Origin: Nectonema munidae
Lineage: Eukaryota; Nematomorpha; Nectonematoida; Nectonematidae
DNA length: 64,000 nucleotides
Reading direction: 5' to 3'
NCBI GenBank assembly: GCA_030549495.1
Contig: JAUIRK010001052.1
Location: 1,798,001 to 1,862,000, forward strand
Shown here: positions 58,201-63,901 of the stretch, piece by piece
Layout: the number at the start of each line of letters is the position of its first letter
How positions within the stretch are numbered: position 1 is the stretch's first letter
Translations under genes and position numbers: made by a program
The notes under the pieces: model-generated
What the model was told of the DNA's origin: nothing
The model's database searches: none
What the model saw: the letters and a program-made list of their open reading frames with translations, nothing else

Positions 58201-61200
58201 GTTTTCGGACTAAACTTTCCTAATTCTGTAAGCAACTAAATTTTTTTCGGGCAATATGCACCAAACCAGCAGTTTCAAAACTGGACTCTCCTACACAACA
58301 ATGATTAAAATCCAATATAAACCAAACCCACAATCAGTCTGTGGACCAATAATCCTTTCAGCATAAAGACATTCATTCAGCAGAGCTAGTTTATTAGATC
58401 CCTAATATTCTTTTACAAGGTGAACTTTTTACTCGGATGTCTTGATGCTAAAAATAAAATTAATGTAGGCAATTATAACTTGAGAGGTGATTGTTCAAAA
58501 AATTACTAAGTATCACTGCTTCTGATATGGCGCTTAATTTTCGAGTAGAATTTATGAGAAAATCCTTGTGTAAAATAAAACACACAAGATATCTCACATC
58601 TGATTTGTAATTGCTGTGGTTATAGAGATTTAGCTGTACACAGAAATAAATATATGCAGTAGATCTTTAGATTGGTTGTATTTTTGAATTGATACTGACA
58701 CCCAAAGCCCGCTATAAAATATCCTTGTGAATTCGTAGGCCTCATGCAGAGCACTAGTCGCCACATAAAATATACATGTCAACAGTGCAGTATTTAAAGG
58801 GAGGAGGGCAATGGCGCATAGCCCCCTTTCTTAAAATCAAGTATAGATATCTTATATTTGTTTATTTGAAAGAGTTATTTTGTACATGGAAATATATTGA
58901 AAATTCAATGTAATACGAATTAGAAGTGATGTAACGATTCCAATGTTTTCACCGATTTCTATTCCTTTATAAAATGCCGATACTGATTATAAACCGACAC
59001 CGATACTTGAAAAAATTTCTCTATATTGACTACATAACTTCTTACTACTTTAATTACTAACATCAGAAAGTATCTATTACAATATAATATCTAGAAATCA
59101 AATGCAAAAATTAAAAATAAAGCACTTTATTATGTAAAATTTGATATAATCAAATTAGGATGTAAGAAAATCAGCTTCTCTCCACTGCCTCCTTCAAAAT
59201 TTTAAAAAAGATAGATAACGAAGCTTTGTAACAAAATTGAAATCGTAGCGAATTGCAGTATTTATTATAACTTAGTTTTTTTCATGCGTAATTTTGAAAC
59301 GTTACTTATCGTATGTCTTTACTGAAGGGGACTTTTGGGATTACACTCGCCACACTAATTAGAGTCGCGACCCTGTGGTTGAGGACCTATGTCTTAGAAG
59401 CCGATAAAGCAAATACTGGTGCCAATATAATCAGTACAACACTACGAATTTCTTTTTAAAATCCAACTTAGTAGTTACTATGATTATTTTTAAAAGCCCA
59501 CCCCCTTCCCTTCCACGCCCCTAAAAGTTTTAAAGCGGTCCTAAAATAATTTTCTGAATACGCCACAGAGGGTCAACACATAAATAAATTATTTCAATGA
59601 TTTTATCCTCAATTTTTACTCATCATATTTACACGTACTTGATAAAGAATATACTTATAACAATATAGTTATTCATTCATGCATACTTGTGTGGCTGAAG
59701 CAAAGTCAAATGAAGGGGTAAAGTAAATTGTTCTTCTACGCATTAGATCCCAAAAAAGAAAATGTCATTGGATTTGAATACATTTGGTATATGACTTCCC
59801 TAACTATATAATCATTTGCTTATCTTTTTCAAGGTGTTTTCTTATAACTTAACGGAGGCAATTTCTATTTTATGGGATAGAGATTTCGCATTGAAGAAAG
59901 TGTTTGATATTAAGAAATCATCTGCATCCTAATGGGATTAATGACTCTAATGGGTTTTCTTACTTCATCATTCATCAGAGCGTTATAAAAGAAACGAGCA
60001 ATATTTAAAGAATTCGACTTATGAAAAAGAAGTACTGATAAGATCACGGAAGCCAGTCAAATGGACTGCTTGTGTTTTTTCTTTTTAGACCACTGTGAAA
60101 GTGTAATTTTTTACCAGTTTAAGTTTATTTTAAATTCTTTAGGTAACAAATACATCTCAATTCATCCTTTATCATCTTGCTAAACATCCTGACTGCCAAA
60201 ATATCTTATTCAATGAAATACGAGAACAGAGTTGCATTGAGAAGTGTGAGTATTTGAAAGCATTTGTTAAAGAATCTATAAGGTAACATCATACCAAATA
60301 TGATATTGATTCTACCGGGTAGAACTAAGTTATTTTTTTTATTTTTCTTCTCGACAATTAATATAAATTTTAAAATTAGGAATCAGAGATTTGATCTTTC
60401 AAGTATGCCAATAACAAAACAAAACAAAGTTACAATGACTTTTAATCGCCATTCATTTAATCGCAAGACAGTTATAACGTATTGTGCTAACTTAACTACT
60501 AATAACATGACCAGTCACGTAGCTAACTATGGGGGACTTGGTGCCAACCCCCCCCCCCCCCTCCCCTTCGATAAAGACTCCAACTCCCCATCAAAATTGT
60601 TAGTTTTCTTGAGAATAATAGTAACTGAAAATTTTCATTGTAATCGGAGACACACCATATACATACATGCACAGAGATATGCAATATACCTTTTTTCTCA
60701 TATTAAACCGACACGAAAAAAGATATTTTGGTCTATCTGAATCTAAGTTGAATAAAATTAAAATTTTTAACCCGTGTCCGCCCCCGGTTAATTAAGATTT
60801 TCAGTACACGAATTTGGCAGATATCGTGTCTATCAGAAGCAATTTCATTTCATCATCCCTAATAATTTATTATATATTTCTAGCTGACATTTGTACTTTT
60901 TCTACATCTATTATCTTCTCCAAAAATAGATGTTGCAATTCATTTTATTTTCAACGATTCCCATTCTTATCTCCATTCTATTCATCAATAATATTTAAAT
61001 GTATTATTTTAAAATATACCCACCACTTTTATATGATGTAATTTGCAAAAAACTACATAGCATTGACAGGTTACTATAGTTATGTATATTGTATATCTCC
61101 AAAAAAAATTTTAGTTTTCGAGTTATTAACGTAAAACTTAAGATTAACTCATCAGGACTCTATATCAAATTCCACTTCCTCATCAGAACTTTTTGCACCT

Positions 61201-63494
61201 TTAGATCCTTTGGCTATATATTATACCTTTATCAAATAAGCGCTTAGCTATTACCATAGTAAGTATACACCACACCTCTGCGCCCTAGCGAAAAATAAGG
61301 ATTACACCACGCGTATACGCACGCACCAGCGAAATAAAGTGATGGATGCAGTTGCAAAATGCGCATGTGCATGCAACAGTCTTTGGTCTATAACGAGTTC
61401 TTTAAATGTTAGCTTTTTAGTTTAAATTTTGTACGTTTTTTATTTTGTTATTTTTCTTTATAACTTTTTTCTAACTTAGAATATAACTTAAATTTTCATG
61501 AAACTTCAAATTTGCTATTTTTCAGCTTTTTAAACATGATTCGACTGTACCACATTTTAACCCATTTAAGGCCAAGCAAAGCAGACGATATCTAAAAAAA
61601 CGCAGACGATTTATATTCAAATTCATTGAAAAAAGCAGACGAAGATGAAATTACTTATGTTCCAAAATAGGAACATTGGCTGTAAATGGGTTAATATAAA
61701 CTCTAAAAAAAACTTTGAAATTAAAATTATTATTTTGAATAAGTTTAAATTTAAAGAGAGTTTATAATTTTTTCTTTTTTTCATAGCTTCGTTTCTCAAG
61801 GATTTGACTTCATTGTCAAAATTATGCTAAATTTATACTTTTCAATGGTACTTAGATTGCAAATTAGACTTTGAAGAGAATTTAACGTTGTCTTTATGAT
61901 GCTTTGAGAACATGAAAACGCAGTGTAAAATTGATTGTTTATATAGTTTGAATACTTAGGTATCATCAAAAGTTCTGTTTTTGAGAATAAAGTTACACAA
62001 TATTTTTAATTTTGTTTTGAATGAAATTTTTACAAAATATCAAATCTTTATAGGTTATCATATTTATATACATAACCACATGGTGGGTGGAACAATGGAG
62101 GCATTTTCATGTAAGCTCTCATTTAGCATTTGTGTGTTTAGAAGAGTTGATATTAATTTTAAGGAAGCATAGACTACTCTTATAAAATAAATTTCATCGA
62201 GTAAGTAAAATGTTTACATGCTGCCCCTATTGTTGTTCTCTGAACAAGATGTGCTTTAACTTAACAATACTTCTAGCATTTTTCAGAAATTAAAAACTAA
62301 GCTTCACTTTTATGAAGAACAAATGAGGCAGCATATAAGAATTTTATTATTTCTTTTAGTTCAGATTTTCGTGGGCTAGTAACAACATACGAACAATTTG
62401 TTGTGGGTTGAGTTAAATTTTCATTCGTTTAAGAAAAGGTATTTATTGCTGGTTTGACAAATATTCAACCTGTACGTGAAAAATATTTTTAGCTATCAAT
62501 ATACCTAAAGTAAAGGAAAATTTTTTAAGTTTTAAATAGAAACGCGTTTCATTTTATTCCATTAATCTTACCAAAGGGCCTGCCTAGAATTTGAGCCCTC
62601 TCCCATTCAATGAAAAATTGGAAATGTGCATTATCAAGAAATGCTGTCTAAGATGCCAAATCTTTGATTTTGTTATTGTGTGGTTAATTAAATTCTGTTG
62701 CTTTTGTTTTTGCCTTTAATTTAAACATAGTTGATTCATTTATTATGTAACCTACTTAAAAATCGCTTTATAACTCTAAGCTTCTTCTTGATACTTATTT
62801 ATCATATTCTTTTCGAAGATTTTTTAATATAGAATACAAAATTGAATTAAAATATTATTTACTTATTTCAAAAAAAATTGAGCATATCAAAGGTAGTTAA
62901 GGTGAAAGATATTTGGAAATTACATTTTTTATTATAACATAACTCTCTTGTTTTTATGTATTTTATGAAGAAAGATATAAATAATATTCTTCGTAAGTCA
63001 TAAAAGGGAAGAAAAGCAAATAATGTGCATTTTTGTTACACTTTTTTTCCTAAATTTTTAGGCTGTTTCCAGTTGGCTTCGTGATTACAAGAACTCTTAC
63101 TCGAGATACACTTTTGGGGCAGTACAAAATTCCTTCTGGAGTAATGTGAAGGTGGTGTGTTAAATTTTTCAACCTACAAGTTATTATTTTTAGACTCTTA
63201 TCAATATAAACAACTACTCCATGGCTAAAAATCCTGAATATTTTGCAGATCCTTTTTCCTTCAATCCAGAACGATGGCTCAAAGGTCGTGATCCAAAAGC
63301 ACAAGAAAGATTCACGCACATACCATTTGGGCTCGGATTAAGAAAGTGTGTTGGCCGGGGAATTGCAGAAATGGAGTTATATACATTAATCTCAAATGTA
63401 ATTCACCATAATCAGTCGTTTTCTGTATTTTCATGTTCAATGATATTAAATTTATTAACAGGTTTTTGAAAATTTATCTTTATCAATGTGTTAA
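27920..63494 (+). CDS. Mitochondrial-clan cytochrome P450, eight exons
   Basis: Eight exons (27920-28227, 46577-46770, 47328-47531, 57694-57833, 60143-60282, 63062-63140, 63194-63397, 63462-63494) join without a frame break into 433 codons. Visible family marks: WxxxR in the C helix (W108-R112), AGVET in the I helix (278-282), ExxR in the K helix (E326-R329), PERW (380-383) and the heme loop FGLGLRKCVGRGIAE with Cys407. The GRxIAExELY ending is typical of the mitochondrial clan, whose members hydroxylate steroids (ecdysteroids in arthropods) or xenobiotics with electrons from ferredoxin; the substrate here is unknown. The N-terminus lacks the usual long presequence and PGP hinge, so an upstream exon is possible, and the C-terminus is about 35 residues short. 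Introns 1 and 3 are filled with transposons. Confidence 0.88.
28228..29724 (+). other. P450 intron 1, first part
   Basis: AT-rich intron sequence after donor GTAAAAG. Nothing coding is recognised. A hairpin at 29128-29206 is described separately. Confidence 0.6.
29128..29206. repeat. Imperfect hairpin, ~25-bp stem
   Basis: AACACACGAAGCCGGAGTAG with GAATAAAT pairs imperfectly with ATTTATTCCTGCTTTTCCAT followed by GTGTT, around a loop of about 27 bases. Size and shape are pre-miRNA-like, but it could equally be a short MITE. The arms are GC-richer than the surrounding intron. Confidence 0.35.
29725..31560 (-). mobile_element. ZBED5/SCAND3-type hAT transposon, broken
   Basis: The left end CAGTGGTTCCCAACC is a classic hAT terminus; the matching right end was not found. 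The minus strand carries a BED-like finger near 31500 (LPSCLICGNSFSNER), then NNTVLTRINEMSKNVE (about 31150), LIAYVRYSDDNSEFTEEFLF (31030) and FGSLLMHTEGRWHSKGNCLQ (30620), the conserved 'LLxHTEVRWLSRGNxLxR' block, followed by NDVNLKHQGRSSNII (30440) and a C-terminal part to 29974. Frame changes separate the blocks (near 31062, 30840 and 30410), so it is inactive. It is antisense to the P450 gene. Confidence 0.82.
31570..31750. repeat. ~75-bp tandem repeat, about 2.3 copies
   Basis: GTCTTAGT starts units at 31575, 31652 and 31725. Each unit continues with AAATGTCAATCATTT, AATAATATACTATTGGCTGG and an A-rich end. The copies differ at only a few bases, so the duplication is fairly recent. Confidence 0.75.
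31755..31930. repeat. Dispersed repeat family, copy A
   Basis: Contains GACGTTATGTTTTGTGTC, ACACTGACTAATGGAAATTA and GAGCGTGTCAGAAACTTGAA followed by TCTTATTTTCTATATA. It is shared with 38960-39185, 39186-39206 with 40233-40262, 44395-44678 and 45207-45285. No coding content. Confidence 0.7.
31957..32460. repeat. Degenerate ~145-bp satellite, about 3.4 units
   Basis: Units begin with a GCATTTAGAGGTT-like block at 31959, 32104, 32250 and, most decayed, near 32395. Each continues with a 'GAAAGTGTCAATCAAATTT' block and an 'ATATTTTTGAAATTT' block. Divergence between units is substantial, so the array is old. Confidence 0.6.
32461..33001. other. P450 intron 1 spacer
   Basis: AT-rich sequence between the 145-bp satellite and the first large piggyBac copy, with no supported feature. 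Confidence 0.5.
33811..34121. mobile_element. hAT MITE in piggyBac copy 1, perfect TSD
   Basis: The 8-bp CTGAGGTC flanks both sides exactly (33803-33810 and 34122-34129). The left end is CAGTGCCTGCGCTA and the right end TAGCGCGGGCACTT, near-perfect inverted termini. The 311-bp interior is non-coding with a G-rich right half (GGGGCAAAG, GGGGGGCACGTGCCCC). It interrupts the transposase between its catalytic and C-terminal parts, so it is younger than the piggyBac. Confidence 0.88.
36170..36528. mobile_element. Possible hAT-type MITE
   Basis: The left end CTGGGCTTTTCAACC and the right end, read inverted as CCATTGGTTCTCAAC, resemble the CAGTGGTTCTCAAC family of hAT termini. GGGGTCC / GGGTCCC motifs lie inside both ends. 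The interior is AT-rich and non-coding. No convincing 8-bp duplication remains. Confidence 0.45.
36536..36728. mobile_element. hAT MITE, CAGCGTTTTTCAAAC type
   Basis: CAGCGTTTTTCAAACT and AGTTTGAAAAACGCTG are perfect 16-bp inverted ends. The flanks GTTTAGAC and GTTTAATT are a decayed 8-bp duplication. TGGGTC motifs occur near both ends, as in many Charlie/Tip100-type non-autonomous elements. It is 193 bp and non-coding. Confidence 0.75.
36987..37429. other. P450 intron 1 spacer
   Basis: Between the piggyBac end and the 153-bp satellite. No feature supported. Confidence 0.5.
37430..38760. repeat. ~153-bp satellite array, about 9 units
   Basis: The unit contains GACAGGTTTGATTGATTTTC, ATAAAAAATGAATATCACC, ACTGAATTCAGCATATTTG, GGGTATACATGTGTAAAAAA and AAAAAGTTCCTTTTTGAGAT followed by GAGCTGTCA. 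Spacing between successive 'TTTGATTGATTTT' blocks in the right half is 150-154 bp. Units from about 37930 to 38760 are very alike; those at 37430-37930 are more diverged, the usual pattern of a decayed array edge. It is non-coding and lies in P450 intron 1. Confidence 0.9.
38862..38912. repeat. Inverted satellite fragment next to a poly-C run
   Basis: CTGAATTCAGTGGTGATATT and CATTTTTTATGAAAATCAAT are the reverse complement of a satellite block, placed 100 bp beyond the array and followed by 13 C residues. It shows a local inversion or a fold-back at the array edge. Confidence 0.75.
38960..39206. repeat. Dispersed repeat family, copy B
   Basis: Carries GAACTTGAATCCCCTATGCA, TGTTTTGTGTCTGACA, ACTAATGGAAATTAATAGGG and ATCTTATTTTCTATATA, as in copy A at 31755. 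A second start (ACGTATGGCGTTATGTTTA) at 39180 is cut by the fold-back element beginning near 39207; the matching remainder (TCTGAGCGTGCCAGG) resumes at 40233. Confidence 0.65.
39207..40232. mobile_element. Fold-back element with tandem-repeat inverted arms
   Basis: The left arm (to about 39320) is a row of AAATCTCCGCTACCA-like units of 15-17 bp. The right arm (from about 40085) is ten or so units of the complement, TGGTAGCGGAGATTTT. The left tip adds a perfect hairpin in which GGAGATTTTGACTTGTATTC pairs with its complement around five bases. The 760-bp centre is AT-rich and non-coding. Inverted arms built from short direct repeats are the signature of fold-back-type elements. The insertion splits a copy of the dispersed repeat family. 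Confidence 0.75.
40263..41879. other. P450 intron 1 spacer
   Basis: AT-rich. An open frame at 40926-41141 on the minus strand has no recognised domain. Some of 41400-41880 may be the decayed 3' part of piggyBac copy 2, but I cannot show it. Confidence 0.4.
41880..43170 (-). mobile_element. piggyBac copy 2, heavily broken
   Basis: On the minus strand an acidic N-terminus (42946-43164) contains DSLIDLQEEIDEIWLRQI. The DDE region (42392-42700) contains IRFDDKERRDTNDKISAIRF, AVTIVEQLVSFRGGCRVKVY and DSHKPGRYGLKFYH. Near 41950-42000 the text KLTRKWTRVAFSNYLDICAL matches the 'RRWPFLLFCNYLDISAYN' block of copy 3. The motif equivalent to the first catalytic Asp reads VTIVEQL, so that Asp is replaced. 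Many frame changes; no intact ends found. It is older than copies 1 and 3 and also antisense to the P450. Confidence 0.75.
43235..43530. mobile_element. hAT MITE, CAGGGGTTCCCAA type
   Basis: The left end CAGGGGTTCCCAAGC and the right end GGTTGGGAACCCCTA form a 13-14 bp inverted pair of the common 'CAGnGGTTCCCAACC' hAT type. GTGTACCC / GTACCCC motifs lie just inside both ends. The 296-bp interior is non-coding. A short TATAAA occurs on both flanks but no exact 8-bp duplication. Confidence 0.65.
43531..44394. other. P450 intron 1 spacer
   Basis: No coding feature. At about 44125 AGATGGCGTTAA matches a subterminal motif of piggyBac copies 1 (36782) and 3 (56433), so the 5' flank of copy 2 may extend here. 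Confidence 0.35.
44395..44678. repeat. Dispersed repeat family, three tandem units
   Basis: Three head-to-tail units of about 90-105 bp, each with TGATGTATTACGTATGG, TTTTGTGTCTGACACTGACT and GTCAGGAACTTGAATCCTAT. The third unit is cut by the hAT-type insertion at 44679 and resumes at 45207 (TGATGTATTCTTACGTTTGA). Confidence 0.8.
44679..45198 (+). mobile_element. hAT deletion derivative with poly-C run
   Basis: The flanks CCTATGCA and TCTATGCA (44671-44678 and 45199-45206) are an 8-bp duplication with one difference, and joining them restores the interrupted dispersed repeat. The ends CTGCGGATATAAAG and, inverted, AGGGACGGATCTAAAA are hAT-like, the left one imperfect. Inside lie a C run of about 22 and + strand text like LRSSMNEDRFNALIILFVHR, the hAT C-terminal dimerisation segment (44845-44920, one frame change). 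A closely related copy in inverted orientation lies at 46950-47145, across P450 exon 2. Confidence 0.75.
45286..46576. other. P450 intron 1, last part
   Basis: No coding feature. At 46224-46277 a 28-bp unit with CAAATGTTGTCAAATATTAC and CCGCAG is exactly repeated in tandem. A GC-rich patch (TGCGCCCGCTGCCGCTCCAC) lies near 46048-46067. The intron closes with ACCTATTCGCAG. Confidence 0.5.
46577..46770 (+). CDS. P450 exon 2 (C helix region)
   Basis: The acceptor CCTATTCGCAG ends at 46576. The first base T completes the split Ser codon from exon 1, giving LFLS|TGEKWLRERLAANILL. WLRER is the WxxxR motif that contacts a heme propionate. The exon ends GWSLQ plus one base, with donor GTAAGTCG (phase 1). 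Confidence 0.9.
46950..47145 (-). mobile_element. hAT derivative copy, inverted, in P450 intron 2
   Basis: The reverse complement reads AATCTTTCTCTAAAGTGAGA, AGCCCTAAAAAGTTTTTTAT, GTGTGACATTTATTACTTTT and TTCACTTCGCAGTTCAATGA, nearly identical to 44745-44890. A ~40-bp extra segment lies in the middle. The LRSSMNEDRFNALL-like dimerisation text is on the minus strand. With the + copy at 44679-45198 it makes inverted repeats around exon 2. Confidence 0.75.
47328..47531 (+). CDS. P450 exon 3 (helices E-G)
   Basis: With acceptor TTTTGAAATAG ending at 47327, the T left from exon 2 joins CA to give Ser: GWSLQ|SLFSVILDGELRVLEK. This aligns with the 'WxLESIxLVxxxxRLGxL' block of mitochondrial P450s. 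It continues SDVATFVESIQNMLSFT, KPSLYKLLFKKRWNRFVHAW and ends in phase 1 at donor GTAAGTCC. A stronger-looking acceptor at 47281 would put an early stop in frame, so 47328 is preferred. Confidence 0.85.
47532..47993 (+). other. P450 intron 3, first part
   Basis: AT-rich spacer between donor GTAAGTCC and the unclassified mobile family. Nothing recognised. Confidence 0.5.
47994..49466 (-). mobile_element. Unclassified multi-copy arthropod element, broken
   Basis: The minus strand encodes, in order: a cysteine-rich start (KVGDQDTSWAPQICCVRCTS, near 49390); an acidic, proline-rich linker (SILYPDLPSAIRPVLHSSDI, about 49270); LNNLVRDLTLTKKQSELLAS (49090); PVAHSIILRGTYENLP (48790); HHWLICADLKVVAILNGLQ and GYTKFMCFICKWDSRAKSEH (48640); LPPLHIKIGIMKQFTKALQ (48490); KIKEGIFVG (48360); and DEHGERFHQDI near 48140. 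I recall this family, with 'DEHGERFHQDI' and 'KIKEGIFVGPQI', as numerous in arthropod and cnidarian genomes and usually annotated as uncharacterised. The two CxxC pairs and repeated occurrence suggest a transposon gene of unsettled class. About four frame breaks; no terminal repeats found. Antisense in P450 intron 3. Confidence 0.6.
49467..50904. other. P450 intron 3 spacer
   Basis: AT-rich, no supported gene or repeat end. Confidence 0.5.
50905..51020 (-). repeat. tRNA-derived SINE fragment (copy 2)
   Basis: On the minus strand TGTGGGTATGGTTGATTAGA resembles an A box and CAGTTTCGAATCCAGCC a B box, spaced as in the other SINE copies; an A/T-rich tail follows. Its 5' end abuts the left terminus of piggyBac copy 3 at 51027. 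Confidence 0.5.
52065..52365. mobile_element. Poly-C minisatellite-bearing hAT MITE
   Basis: The ends CAGGGGCGTAGCCA and TGGCTACGCCACTG are hAT-type inverted repeats. GTGCCCAT and GTACCCAT on the flanks are the 8-bp duplication with one difference. The interior is about nine tandem units of 20-30 bp, each a C run followed by AAATACCTTTTCTG or AATACCTCTTCTG. The long glycine- or proline-rich open frames here are artefacts of the C runs. It splits piggyBac copy 3 after GIFMDRFFTSHELCKWV. Confidence 0.9.
54097..55934 (-). mobile_element. CGGBP1-type hAT, near full length, broken
   Basis: Termini are TAGGGGCAACAAAAATTGAC and, inverted at the right, TAGGGCAAAAGTCAATAAAG, with repeated TTGAC(TTTA) motifs inside. 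The flanks TATCAGTC and AATCACTC are a worn 8-bp duplication. On the minus strand MPKVASSKISKILHIVDP (55553) opens a finger-like N-terminus, followed by LFYILCSTTVNYEKKFF. Next come FKDLGYTLPSISTSRLIVDE and VFLMMDETNVYGESFINVLI (55100-55240), then MFHVTCFAHLLHNCALKVKA and VKAATIKNKARKEKF (54750-54870), and near 54260-54350 the ERSFS-like EGSFSMLKKLMSKDRNF. A stop at about 55058 and several frame changes disable it. It is nested in piggyBac copy 3. Confidence 0.85.
55640..55715. repeat. CT-rich low-complexity run
   Basis: Imperfect (CT)n with TCTCTCTTTCTCTCGCTGTC and TTCTCGCTCG variants, within the 5' part of the CGGBP1-type hAT. Confidence 0.7.
56244..56388 (+). repeat. tRNA-derived SINE (copy 3)
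   Basis: The head GGGCGTGAGTGGGTTGGTAG is A-box-like and TGGGTTCGAATCCCGC is B-box-like. The tail TATAGTTCGATACAAGCGG, CCTTCTCGATGAAAACATCC and GTGGTACC is shared with copies 1 and 4. It is inserted in the 5' region of piggyBac copy 3. Confidence 0.8.
56639..57489 (+). other. P450 intron 3, late part
   Basis: AT-rich. An open frame at 56668-56880 has no recognised content. Confidence 0.5.
57490..57604. repeat. hAT-like end with GACTCC repeats
   Basis: The inverted reading starts CAGGGTCATGGAGTCGGA and continues GGAGTAGGAGTCGGTGGAGC. Repetitive GAGTCGG words behind a CAGGGTCATGGAGTC terminus are seen in several non-autonomous hAT families. Only this one end is recognised. Confidence 0.45.
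57694..57833 (+). CDS. P450 exon 4 (I helix, first part)
   Basis: The acceptor CAATTTCTAG ends at 57693. The T from exon 3 plus GC gives Cys, then KRHINNSLEKKEDFNEFVQR ... LGILFDLLSAGVET, ending in phase 0 at donor GTAAAAG. AGVET is the oxygen-binding AGx(D/E)T motif. The exon break just after it is followed by V rather than the usual second T or S. Confidence 0.9.
57834..60142 (+). other. P450 intron 4
   Basis: A 2.3-kb AT-rich intron. A C-rich patch near 59490-59520 and a GGAGGAGGGC patch near 58800 suggest remnants of MITEs, but no paired ends were found. Confidence 0.55.
60143..60282 (+). CDS. P450 exon 5 (I to K helix)
   Basis: The acceptor AATTCTTTAG ends at 60142. The exon reads VTNTSQFILYHLAKHPDCQN, ILFNEIREQ and YLKAFVKESIR, ending in phase 2 at AG|GTAACA. 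KESIR supplies the invariant ExxR pair of the K helix. 'NTSxFxLYHLAKHP' is typical of mitochondrial P450s. Confidence 0.9.
60283..61560 (+). other. P450 intron 5, first part
   Basis: The open frame at 60300-60740 crosses a C run (about 60549) and has no recognised domain, so I regard it as chance. Alternating purine-pyrimidine words (ACGCGTATACGCACGC, TGCGCATGTGCATGCA) occur near 61307-61370. Confidence 0.5.
61561..61690. mobile_element. piggyBac-type MITE with TTAA duplication
   Basis: TTAA at 61557-61560 and 61691-61694 flank CCCATTTAAGGCCAA at the left and TTGGCTGTAAATGGG at the right, an inverted pair. It is 130 bp and non-coding, with three internal GCAGACGA words. TTAA duplication and CCC ends fit the piggyBac superfamily. 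Confidence 0.8.
61691..63061 (+). other. P450 intron 5, last part
   Basis: AT-rich, no supported feature. It ends in a T-rich tract and CTAAATTTTTAG. Confidence 0.55.
63062..63140 (+). CDS. P450 exon 6
   Basis: AG from exon 5 plus G gives the Arg of ExxR, then LFPVGFVITRTLTRDTLLGQ, YKIPSG. This matches 'RLFPVGxxxxRTLxxDTxLxGYxIPxG'. The donor GTAATGTG follows in phase 0. Confidence 0.9.
63194..63397 (+). CDS. P450 exon 7 (PERW and heme loop)
   Basis: After a 53-base intron with acceptor TATTTTTAG, the exon reads TLININNYSMAKNPEYFADP, FSFNPERWLKGRDPK and FGLGLRKCVGRGIAE, then MELYTLISN. It contains the heme-thiolate cysteine (Cys407 of the joined product). The donor GTAATTC follows in phase 0. 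If unspliced, 25 unrelated codons would follow to TGA at 63467-63469. Confidence 0.92.
63462..63494 (+). CDS. P450 exon 8, short C-terminus
   Basis: A 64-base intron (GTAATTC ... TTAACAG) would join LISN to VFENLSLSMC and TAA. 'VFENLSLS' resembles the 'IxQNFxLS' that follows the L helix in mitochondrial P450s, which supports this splice. The usual last ~35 residues are absent. Either the protein is truncated, or a further exon lies beyond the window. Confidence 0.55.
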   Translation, partial: VFENLSLSMC

Positions 63495-63497
63495 TAT

Positions 63498-63503
63498 AAT
63501 AAA
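63498..63503 (+). promoter_or_regulatory. Possible P450 poly(A) signal AATAAA
   Basis: AATAAA occurs four bases after the putative stop codon at 63492-63494; a second lies near 63588. The proximity fits the end of this gene, but the hexamer is common in such AT-rich DNA. Confidence 0.35.
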
Positions 63504-63750
63504 TTAGAGCAGATAATTTTAATTCAATGGGACCTTTATGTCCCATTGGATCTAAAATGGATTAAGCCTTAAAGATTATGTTATTGAAAATAAATTGTCT
63601 GCTCATTTTCGTGGCTCTATTAGGCATGAAATGGGGGCTTGGGAATCGAAAACATTAAAAAATTGCTCGTATATTAGGCTCGGAGTAATATTTTGATAAA
63701 ATTTGAAGTTTATTGACGAATTGAAATTTTTTGTAAGGATCAATCAAAAG

Positions 63751-63901
63751 TAAAGGTAAAGGTACCCCGGGGTGTTTTCATCGAGAAGGCACAATTGCGC
63801 TGCTTGTATCGAACTATGAGGAAAGCAGGCTTGATGCGGAATCGAACCCAAGACCTTGAGTTATCAAATTCAGCATCTAACCAACCCTACTCACGCCCCC
63901 A
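63751..63901 (-). repeat. tRNA-derived SINE (copy 4)
   Basis: On the minus strand the head GTGAGTAGGGTTGGTTAGAT carries the A box, TTTGATAAC looks like an Ile (GAU) anticodon loop, and CTTGGGTTCGATTCCGC carries the B box. The tail ATAGTTCGATACAAGCAG, CTTCTCGATGAAAACACCCC and GGGGTACC is shared with copies 1 and 3. This is the best preserved tRNA-like head and resembles tRNA-Ile. Confidence 0.82.

Noticed and set aside
60300-60740. 146-codon open frame on the + strand
   Set aside because: Lies inside P450 intron 5, crosses a C run, and shows no domain or biased composition.
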